Positions 23,130-31,440 of a stretch of DNA of 64,000 nucleotides are shown piece by piece. The notes under the pieces were generated by a model. The model did no database searches, was not told the DNA's origin, and saw only the letters and a list, made by a program, of their open reading frames with translations. Both the position numbers and the translations under genes were made by a program. Location: positions 10,788,001-10,852,000 of the forward strand of contig CM060733.1 of assembly GCA_030704615.1 (NCBI GenBank), read 5' to 3'. Source of the DNA: Takakia lepidozioides (taxonomy: Eukaryota > Streptophyta > Takakiopsida > Takakiales > Takakiaceae). Within the stretch, counting starts at the first letter, position 1, and each line of letters opens with the position of its first letter.

Positions 23130-23470
23130 CAGGGAACAGACTGGTTGTTAGTCTCCTAGATAGTCTACTCGGCCATCTGCTGAGTGGGTTCGCCAGTGTG
23201 CTGCATAGTCTGGTGAGGGGCAATCTACTGGCTAGATTCGTCGGTCTGCTGAGGGGCAATCTGCTGGCTGGATTCGTCGGTCTACTGTACAGTTTGCTGA
23301 GGGGCAGTCTGGTGGCCATGTTCGTTGGTCTGCTGCACAGTCGGCTGAGGGGCAATCTGTTGGCCGGTCTGTTCTCCGGTCTGCTGCAAAGTCTGCAAAG
23401 TTCGCTGCCCACTCAGTACTGTTTGCACATACTGAGTATGTGTGTGCGGGGCAGTCTGCTGGGAGTGATC
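23130..23470 (-). repeat. CAGCAGACN low-complexity tract (Gln-Gln-Thr coding)
   Basis: On the minus strand the tract repeats CAGCAGACCGACGAA-like units and reads QQTxEPxQQIAPQQT. On the plus strand it appears as GTCTGCTG. It joins the candidate exon at 23.4-23.8 kb without a stop in one frame, so it could be a translated low-complexity linker. Confidence 0.6.
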
Positions 23471-23781
23471 CGGCCTATTGCCCGGAATGGTCTGGTGCAC
23501 ATGCTCGGTCTCCAGCACTTGGGCAGTCTGCCCATGTGTCGTGGGGAATATGTTGTTTCGACATTCTTGTGGCCAGTCTGCTGGACAGTCTCCCGAACTC
23601 CTTGTAAAGCCAGGACAAGGTCCCTTGCACCTCTGGCAAAAGAGTCGAAAGCAACCTGCACTTGCTTGTCTCCCAGATCAACTCGCCCTGCAACACATGT
23701 TTATACAAATGTGAACTTGTAAAAAAGTTGGCAAAAGAAATTGAGCTGAAACACGAAAGTTGCCCATAACATTTTACCTTC

Positions 23782-24450
23782 CAAGATATTTCCGACGAGG
23801 CCAATGTCCTTGATTTGCCGGCACAGGCATGCTCCATCGAGATGAGCAATGCCGCCGATGCGGTCTTCAGTTGGGATCCCACACCACAGGACTTTGAAGA
23901 CATTGGGATTCTGCAAAACAATGTCGAATACTGCTCGCTCCATCACCAATGCAAACCAGTGCCATGCGTCATCCACCACAAACTTCTGTGAATGGTATGT
24001 TCCATAAAGTAAGTCCATCCTCAAACTATGCAGATCCTTCATCAACTTGTTGTATGAGCGGAAATTGCCAAATTGCATCCATCTGTGTTGTAGGAAGGAA
24101 GCCGTCATGCGCTCAAAGTCCTCCTCGGTCAATCCGAACAAGTGCTTTCTTCACACCCCAAAGGTTGGATGTGCCATAGGCATATGTCTGAGGTCTTCAG
24201 GCCGTGGGTCATCCATGAGAATCAGCTGCACAAGTAGAGGCGGCGCATTTTGGTCGCTTGTGGCTTCAATGGCAACAGCAGAGGCGGCTTCTAGAACATG
24301 GTTGGCTTCCTCAATAGAAAACTCCATGGAATAATGAAAGGGTACAAATGACCACCGGCGGTCCGCAACAATCCGGTGGAGCTCATTATGCCAATCCAAA
24401 TGGGGATTAATTTCTCCCACCCTAAGCCGGGGAAGTGTGAGGTCTTCAGC
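23782..24450 (-). pseudogene. Core exon of unidentified minus-strand gene, one in-frame stop
   Basis: One frame runs from about 24450 to 23782 with a single TGA inside (AHPTFGV, stop, RKHLFGLTEEDFERM). Restoring CGA would give Arg, so a C-to-T change is a simple explanation. It ends at a good donor (GGAAG followed by GTAAAATG), and the next exon would start after TGTTGCAG near 23692 with GRVDLGDKQVQVAFDSFARG. The protein has an ordinary composition (NPHLDWHNELHRIVADRRW; SQKFVVDDAWHWFALVMERA; PTEDRIGGIAHLDGACLC). The WHWF...D pattern loosely recalls a Ulp1-type protease but there is no later DCG triad, so I do not assign it. It is probably a captured or transposon-associated gene beside the MULE. 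Confidence 0.45.
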
Positions 24451-24479
24451 TCCGGGTCAAATTACCGGTGATGGCGATC

Positions 24480-24715
24480 GTCAAACTGCAAAAAGTGCTG
24501 CAGTGTTGGCTGCTGGTCCGCAGTCTGTTGGATGACAGGACTTCCCATTGGCATGGGCTGCATGATGGGCTCCTGGAGAGGAGTCTGCAGGATGACAGGC
24601 TGCTCGTTGGCTTCGTTGGAGTCTGCTGGATAACAGGCTGCTGAACGGGAGTCTGCTGGATGACGGCCTGCTGAATGGGAGTCTGCTGGATGGCAGACTC
24701 GGCTGTCCCAGACGC
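24480..24715 (-). repeat. Low-complexity IQQTPxQQ-coding repeats
   Basis: CAGCAGACTCCC-type units repeat about five times on the minus strand and read IQQTPIQQAVIQQTPVQQ in one frame. The tract is directly next to the poly-C run. Confidence 0.65.
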
Positions 24716-24718
24716 ATT

Positions 24719-24746
24719 CCCCCCCCCCCCCCCCCCCCCCCCCCCC
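24719..24746. repeat. 28-base poly-C run
   Basis: An uninterrupted run of 28 C residues. Such a run is unusual in a plant genome; it may be a real mononucleotide repeat (G-quadruplex forming on the other strand) or a sequencing or assembly artefact. Confidence 0.95.
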
Positions 24747-25194
24747 GCGACGCGTCTTGAATATGTAATGCCGCTATAACACAGATGACCCAGGATACTT
24801 CAATAATATGTACTCTCGCACGCGGTCCACTTCCGCACGACTGCAGTCGCCTTTAAAGGAGCATCATTGCTAGGTATCCGCCAAGCCTGAATGGCCCTAC
24901 GAATAGAAACACGTTCATCCCTGGTACACGGCAGAGAACTTCGATGTCAGGAACATGGACGTGGACTCTATATTCACCTCATGCAGCGGACTGGACTCAC
25001 AGACCAGCAGACTGTAACGTGCGTACGTAGGGTGGAGGCAACTAGTAGACTATACCAGTGGACTGACAAACGGACTCAGTAAGTAATGCAGCGATATAAA
25101 ACAGACTAACTGACGAGCGAGTGAGCCAGCGGACTGAGGAGAGAACGCAGCGGACTGACCAGACTGAATAGGCAACGTGACCCCGATGATGGAC

Positions 25195-25416
25195 TCAAAC
25201 AGCACAGAGAACAGACTGGGCGGTCAGACTGACCATTACCTCCTCTACTTCATCATCGTCATCTTCATCTTCAAAGTTGTTCAACCAGTTCTGTTCCGCC
25301 TGTCGGATGAATGTGCGTAGCAGACCTGACTGGGCAACTCTGTAGAATAACGGAAGAAGTCTGGATCCCCAATTGGTGGGCACTCTGGTGGGAAAGCCAA
25401 AGTCAACGAGGCGCAT
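25195..25416 (-). pseudogene. Candidate exon with acidic tail
   Basis: Reads PTNWGSRLLPLFYRVAQSGL and ends in an acidic run NFEDEDDDDEVEEV followed by a possible GTAATG donor. Same strand as its neighbours at 24 and 25.6 kb. No domain recognised. Confidence 0.3.
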
Positions 25417-25590
25417 GTGCCAGGGCAGACTGGCCCTTCAGTGCTCTGTTGAGTTTTTGGTTTTGACCCTAAATCGATGGCATGGGTCGCGATATTTGTG
25501 TGAGTCTGCTGCCGGAGTCTGGTCAGGCAAGTCAATGTCCACTGGACTTGTCACCCCTTTCTATGCCCTGAGCAGATTCACTTTTCAGTA

Positions 25591-26007
25591 TCAGTACTGA
25601 TGGTGTGGGTCTGCCGCCCGACGGGGTTCAGTCTGTTGCATGGATTTTGCCCTTGCCTCGCGAGCAGACCTTGCAGCCTTCTCCTTTTTTTTTTGCCTCT
25701 CCTTTTTTTGGGCCCCATCACTCAGTTTACGTTTTCTGGGAGCGTCCGAGCGTTCCCTGCACTTGCAAATCCTCCATTGACGGGCCACCACAATGGACGC
25801 CATACCGGCGCGCACTCGTCGTCTAATTCCAAAAGTGTGGGGGTCAAGCACTGATCCGCGCAAGCGCATTGTGGCCTCTTTGACAATCGACATTTCTTTC
25901 AGTATCGGCCAAGGCTTGAAATCCTGTGGAATCATTGCAACAGTCTCCTTGCAACCCGTGTCAACACAATGCCGATTTAGTGGATTTTGTCCTTGATTCC
26001 TCTTCAC
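25591..26007 (-). pseudogene. Candidate 5' exon, basic coiled-coil protein fragment
   Basis: Reads MIPQDFKPWPILKEMSIVKE and GIRRRVRAGMASIVVARQWR followed by a Lys/Arg/Ala-rich helix (KKERQKKKEKAARSAREARA). It may be the most upstream preserved exon of the minus-strand hypothetical gene. No family recognised. Confidence 0.35.
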
Positions 26008-26009
26008 AG

Positions 26010-27368
26010 AAGGAAGAAGAGCTTGTCTTCTGCCAATTCAAGTTTTTGGGCTTCCGGGCGCGGAGGTCTACAAATGCTTCCACTATTTTATGATCAACTC
26101 GTTTGGTGAGTCCAGTACCTTCGCTCCTTCTTCAGTCTGGTTTGGTGCACAAAATCCAACCAGCCGCTCCCCCTTTTTTCACAAGCATCCTCCATCGCTG
26201 CAGAATGAAACGAGGGCAGGACAATGAGCGACAGAGCGACAGAGCGACGATAGAAGTCCTATGAAGCTCACCCTAAGCAAGAGAGAAGGAACACAGAATG
26301 GAGGAAACACCGCAGCAAGTGAGAACCTCACCGAGCGATGAACTTCGAGTTGTTTACGAAGGCGAGCGTGTTTTGCGACGCTTCGCGGCTCACGCGCGAC
26401 TCCCACACCTGGGGAAGAACGGTCGTCTTTCGTTACGTGATGAAAACGCAAAGAGGAAAACAAGCAGTGCAAAGAAAACAGGCGTGAAGAGAAATGGAGA
26501 AAGTAGAAGTAGAAGGGGAAAAGCGGGCATGGCACTACCATGTGGCGCGATTTCACAGGCGCCAACTATCCGCTGTCATCGCATTGAATACGTCCCACCG
26601 AACGAACGCATCGTACTAAATTCATCCACACTCCTCGCAACTGCAGCAGACTCATTTCCATCGGGCCGAGAGTCCACCGGACCGTCCAGTCCAGCGGACT
26701 ATTCGCTTTGCGAGGCGAAGCGGCTTCATATTGGAGGCACTTCCCTGCCAGCGGAATGAAGACAAAAGAGAGTAGGGGAAACAGTAAAGTCGAACACCCC
26801 CATTGCGAACAGCCTCGCGGCACAACCTCTGATGCATGCAAGTCCAACAGACTGATATCCATAGAGGAGAACTGTCCGCAGAGACGGACGTTTCGCCACA
26901 CTAAGCGGAGAACAAGCCAAGACTGACCGAGGGAAAATAAAGTAAACAGACTTAAGTGCAACAGACTTCCGACACAACAGACTAACAAATTCACAAGTGC
27001 AACAGACTGATATCCCACCGGACTTCCTTCCAGCAGACCGCCTCCAACTGACTGTTATGCACGCAAAGGGGAATATCCGGAGCACTAACGGTCCAGTGGA
27101 CCCACTGTGAACAGACTCGCGACACAACGGACCTCAAACATCCACGCGCATTTGCAGATGCAATTGTCTCAGACATCTCCCGTCGTGGCTCAACATCTGC
27201 ATTCAGTGGTGCGTGTGATGTTTGAGGACCTTACGACTGGATGGTGTTCCGTGAATGACTCGAATGTTTTTTTAGTGCTGCCTCCTATTATACCATTTGG
27301 AACCTCCCCAAGCCTGGGTTTCTTCAAGAATTCTCCCCCTTTTCCACACCTTCAATGCACGACAGATC
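26010..27368. other. AGTC-word-rich spacer to the sequence gap
   Basis: From about 26640 the sequence is sprinkled with GCAGACT, GGACTTCC, CAACAGACTG and CCACCGGACT words. No gene is supported; the short ORFs here have skewed composition typical of the repeats. Confidence 0.5.
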
Positions 27369-27868
27369 NNNNNNNNNNNNNNNNNNNNNNNNNNNNNNNN
27401 NNNNNNNNNNNNNNNNNNNNNNNNNNNNNNNNNNNNNNNNNNNNNNNNNNNNNNNNNNNNNNNNNNNNNNNNNNNNNNNNNNNNNNNNNNNNNNNNNNNN
27501 NNNNNNNNNNNNNNNNNNNNNNNNNNNNNNNNNNNNNNNNNNNNNNNNNNNNNNNNNNNNNNNNNNNNNNNNNNNNNNNNNNNNNNNNNNNNNNNNNNNN
27601 NNNNNNNNNNNNNNNNNNNNNNNNNNNNNNNNNNNNNNNNNNNNNNNNNNNNNNNNNNNNNNNNNNNNNNNNNNNNNNNNNNNNNNNNNNNNNNNNNNNN
27701 NNNNNNNNNNNNNNNNNNNNNNNNNNNNNNNNNNNNNNNNNNNNNNNNNNNNNNNNNNNNNNNNNNNNNNNNNNNNNNNNNNNNNNNNNNNNNNNNNNNN
27801 NNNNNNNNNNNNNNNNNNNNNNNNNNNNNNNNNNNNNNNNNNNNNNNNNNNNNNNNNNNNNNNNNNNN
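27369..27868. other. Assembly gap of 500 N
   Basis: Exactly 500 undetermined bases, a conventional placeholder, so the true length is unknown. It truncates the DNA-methyltransferase-like domain on its right side and probably hides the rest of that element. Confidence 0.99.
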
Positions 27869-28260
27869 GCTAGAGATACAGCTTGATGAAGCTGCAAGTG
27901 GCGCAAAACCCGCACCATCTCCCAAAACAGACCCGACCTCGAGTCTCGCAATCCATTGCCATGCCCGGCTGATTAATGCCCTTGGCAGGGCCAACCTGCC
28001 ACTACCAGATCAATGGAGCCAACCCGCTCCAAATCCTGCGCCCCCAGCAACGAAATGTCTGCTGGCAAGGCCTGCTTGATATCCACGAATTGCAGACACC
28101 GACAACAACTCAGGCTGCCCCAACTGAGCAACATGGCGAAGTGAACGCGTCGTGCAGTCTCATCCCTCCCACAACAGGTAACGCCGAACTCGTCCCCTGC
28201 CTGTAACACAGCAGCCAATCCGGTGCTGATCCCGCCAAACAAGTCCAGAAGCAAATGCCT
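27869..28260 (-). pseudogene. Cytosine-5 DNA methyltransferase-like domain in a retroelement
   Basis: Read on the minus strand, the frame gives LLLDLFGGISTGLAAVLQAG, which is motif I (AdoMet-binding, DLFxGIGG type) of C5 DNA methyltransferases. About 65 residues later comes VGSIDLVVAGWPCQGH, motif IV with the catalytic Cys of the PCQ loop, then GNGLRDSRSGLFWEMVRVLR, the segment that follows motif IV in these enzymes. The frame then enters the gap. It has an in-frame TAA right after PCQGH (27974-27976), a TGA just before motif I (28261-28263), and a frame change near 28260 from an upstream open frame ending GHNLLCGVRMKAF. So it is a decayed copy. It follows the protease in the same orientation as gag and protease, and appears to be part of one polyprotein. 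Motifs VI-X, if present, are in the gap or lost. Confidence 0.8.
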
Positions 28261-28611
28261 TCATCCGAACTCCACACAATAGGTTGTGTCCAATGGAGAC
28301 ATTGAGGGTGGTCCCCGGTGCAATCCCCACACTCTCCTCCTCTCCTGACGGTACAAAAGCCCTCACCCAGGCTTGTTGGCACCCGTCGATCAGCATCCCA
28401 CTGCAAATCCTTGCTCGTGCCCCACAATGGAGTCTGAGCAACCATGGTAGGGCAACTCCGCCATACCATACATGTCATCTTGCTCTCCTCCCCGGAGGTG
28501 GTACATCCGTCTGAATGAGCATTGCCCTCAAGCAACTCTCTAGGCCAACTCACTGCCGCTGTGAATGCTGCTAGTGTCGGCATCTTGCCTTGTTGGCAAA
28601 CCGCACTCCTC
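28261..28611 (-). pseudogene. Linker between protease and methyltransferase domains (frameshifted)
   Basis: The best frame (28441-28262) reads CQQAWVRAFVPSGEEESVGI and APGTTLNVSIGHNLLCG, which has normal protein composition and leads into the methyltransferase with one frameshift. Upstream, between 28611 and 28441, frames are broken by several stops. No domain recognised. Confidence 0.4.
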
Positions 28612-29159
28612 CTATGAACGTCCAGGGAGCTGCACACGCCGGCCCTCCCCTGACTGCCATGCAGGCCTATAGGAAGCTGACTCCTCCCAAAAATCCAGGG
28701 TGAAGCCCATGGGGTACAACACTGCCCCACCAACCAGGACATCGTATGAGACTGCGTCTGTCACAATGGCCTTGGCTCGCATCACTGAGCCATCTGTAGG
28801 TGATCCCGGCCGTAGTCTGATAGCCAACTCATGCCGTGTCATGCCCCGAGCCTGCTCCGATCCTCCAGAGACGTCTGTATCTGGAAAGGACAAGGCTCCA
28901 TATCCGCCTCCGTGAGGCCCAAGCCTGCAATAGCAGCTCTGCCCAGCATCAGTGGCTGAGGCTCCCGAGTCCAACAAGACTCGCAGTGGCCGGTACCTCT
29001 TTGCCTGCCGGTCCACTCAACAGAAATGCCATCCTGGTTGTCTAACATGACAACTCCAGGTGTCACCATGGCACGCTCAATGGCTGGCCTAGCTGGCAGC
29101 TCCATCAACCTGGCAGCTGCAGCTTGCCATGGCGCCGCCGTGGCAGTCTTGACCCTCAA
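28612..29159 (-). pseudogene. Retropepsin-like aspartic protease of the Ty3/gypsy-type element
   Basis: Contains RPLRVLLDSGAS, the DSG active site of retroviral-type aspartic proteases, a parallel frame with PLMLGRAAIAGLGLTEADME, and further on AIVTDAVSYDVLVGGAVLYP, matching the conserved C-terminal half of the domain. The domain is spread over two frames with a switch near 28860. It would cleave the element polyprotein. It lies between gag (right) and the methyltransferase-like domain (left) on the minus strand. Confidence 0.75.
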
Positions 29160-29495
29160 ATCCGAGGATCCTCCGGCACTACACCTCCCACTATCTCCGC
29201 AGAAGATGAAGTAACCTCCCCACTCTCACAGAGTGTAGCTGCCAGCCTGAACACCTCAGCTGGTCTTATCCCGGCGTCGCAATCATGGTAGCCGAGAACA
29301 ATGGAGCCTGGCACACAGATGTGCCGCTCCTAACAGCACACTAGCTGCCGTAGCCTTGGCAACACTAGGTAGTGGTGCTGCCGTGTAGCTCTCCCCAATG
29401 GCATAGTAACCTCCGCCTCGGTAATAGTCGGGCGAGAACTAGGTGCCATGGATGGCGTCGACACTGTCTCCGCCAATGTGAATGACTGAGGAAGC

Positions 29496-30994
29496 CTAGC
29501 CTGACGGCTTGCCTCCCACGTGTGGATCCAACTCCACCTCTGCACCTCGTGGCTCAGGAACTCGTGCTGCTCCTCGAGTCACGGCTACAGCAGACTCCAC
29601 CTGCACTAGTGGTAGTGCTGCTCCACACATGAATCTCATGCCTCCCATATCTCCTCCCTCAGGAGCAGGAGGTGGACCATCCGGCCTTAGAGCCGGTACC
29701 ACCTGAGCTGTAGCCATGGCAGCGAGCCTCTGCTCTAGCTGCTGAAGCCGGTTTGGCCATGCCTTGGTCAACACCCTGACCTCCGCGTCCGTGGCCACGT
29801 TGAGCTTGCCCTTGGCCTGCACCTTGTGGCTGGCCACCTCGTCCTCTCTGGCTGCTCCACCTCGCCCCCGGCCACCATTGTTCCCTTGGAACTGGCCTGG
29901 GCGCAACTCAGGATGCAAACTATAACACTGGGCCTCTCCATGCCCGTGCTTGCCACAATGCCCACACTGCAACTGTGCAGGCTGTGCATGTGCCGACCCT
30001 TTGCCTCCCTCTGGGCAATCCTTCTTGACATGGGGTCCTCCACATGTCCAGCACACCACATCCGCCCGTTGTTGGCCAGCAAATGAAGGGAGAGACCCCA
30101 TCTGAGGTCCTCTCTGCCCTTCCCTGAGCTTCACCTGAGCCCCCTTGTTGCCTTGAGCACGTTGAGGTAGTGGTTGGCTAGGAGCACCACTACCCCATGG
30201 TGTCTCCTTAGCAAATCCCACCATGACCACTCGTTCCTCCACCATGTTGAGCTCTATCCGCTCTGCCAGCAAAAACACATTTGCTAAGGTGGGTTGGGCC
30301 GCTTGTAGGAGAGTTGCATCTCGCACCCTTCTCCTCAGCTCCTTGTCCAATATCCCATACCAGAATTGGACTGCCTGAGCTTCCGTAACCCCTTGGGTTA
30401 CATTTATCAAGCGCCTCATGCGAGTGAAAGCCTCCCTCAAGCTCTCGGTCGCTTCCGTTGGAACTCTTGCAAGCTCCGCAACTTCTCTGTCCTCACCCCT
30501 TGGTAGTTCCCTCTCAACTCTTCGAAGAACTCCACAACAGGGTTGAAGGCAGGCTCGGGTACTAGTGCTGGTGCGGTAGTGGCTTGGGTGGATGTCGTAG
30601 CTACTGTACCACCAGTCCCACTGCTACTTGCTGAAGCTGCCGGTGCAGCGGCAGGTGTAGCCACTGCCCTCGTGGTTCTAGTGCCCCTAGTGATGGAGAC
30701 ATAGTCGGGTGACCAGTACATCCTCCACTCCTCGATCTCACCTCATGCCCCGCCTGAACTCATGGTAATCATCCATAGGTGGCCCCTCAAGGTGCTGAAA
30801 CAGCCCTTTCCATGCCATGACGGCGTAAATAGTTGTGGATTGCGCATTTGCTGCAAATCACACCAACTATCAAACTCTTGGATAAAATCATCCAACTCAA
30901 TGGTGCCCACCGCCCCAGAGTACTTCGTGGCCCTTGATAGCTCCATACATCTCCTCCATTGTGTCCCACAACAATGGCAAAGAAACACTTGCAC
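29496..30994 (-). pseudogene. Gag of the Ty3/gypsy-type element, two zinc knuckles
   Basis: The longest open frame (30440-29496) begins in the capsid-like region (AVQFWYGILDKELRRRVRDA) and carries two CCHC-type knuckles: CWTCGGPHVKKDC (CX2CX3HX4C) and CGHCGKHGHGEAQC (CX2CX4HX4C). Upstream frames supply the earlier capsid: KYSGAVGTIELDDFIQEFDS and VVEFFEELRGNYQGVRTEK, separated from the main frame by frameshifts near 30440 and 30790. Gag packages the element RNA; the knuckles bind nucleic acid. Several frame breaks show this copy is dead. Confidence 0.75.
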
Positions 30995-31440
30995 CGCCGT
31001 ATGAGCCCTCCTGATTCACAATCCGAATCAGAACCTTCCGTGGAAGACACAGGAGGTGAAGGTGGCCTAAACGCACACCTCGTCTCGTGTACCCACTAGT
31101 ATCGCTAGTGCTCGAACCGGCACTGTCCCCAGCAACTAGTGGCACCTCCGTGTTGACACTCAACCGGTCATAAACATGCCCCTAACCCCTCTCCACAAGG
31201 TAACCGGTAGAGAACCTGTTGCGGCTTATGGTTTGGAATACTAAGTTCCTAACATAGCCTACACCTGAACTTGCATGACCATGGGAATATCATGAAGATA
31301 CTCCTCAAACCGCCCTCCACGAGCTTCAAAATTCGGCCTTCCAGACCATATGCCAGTCCTTAGTCCACCAGTGCCTCCACGAGTCAGCACAGGCCATCCA
31401 CAGGTCAACACGGGCCACCACACACCAGCACAGGCCCACA
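30995..31440. other. Probable 5' untranslated part of the gypsy-type element
   Basis: Short minus-strand ORFs (from 31163 and 31050) with Ser/Thr-rich sequence may be the start of Gag. Near 31360-31440 the sequence turns into degenerate CACAGGCC words that lead into the minisatellite. No primer-binding site was found. Confidence 0.35.

Noticed and set aside
23782-24141. Ulp1/SUMO protease captured by the MULE
   Set aside because: WHWF and a following Asp are suggestive, but the required Gln and the DCG catalytic Cys are not found in the following exon.
26298-26759. 153-codon plus-strand ORF as a gene
   Set aside because: Arg/Ser-skewed composition, no domain, no splice context, and it overlaps AGTC-word repeats.
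27107-28079. Long ORFs running across the gap
   Set aside because: They are open only because undetermined bases carry no stop codons.
27869-28260. Bacterial restriction-modification methyltransferase or contamination
   Set aside because: The domain lies in the same strand directly after a eukaryotic-type gag and aspartic protease and shares their decay, so a retroelement origin fits better.
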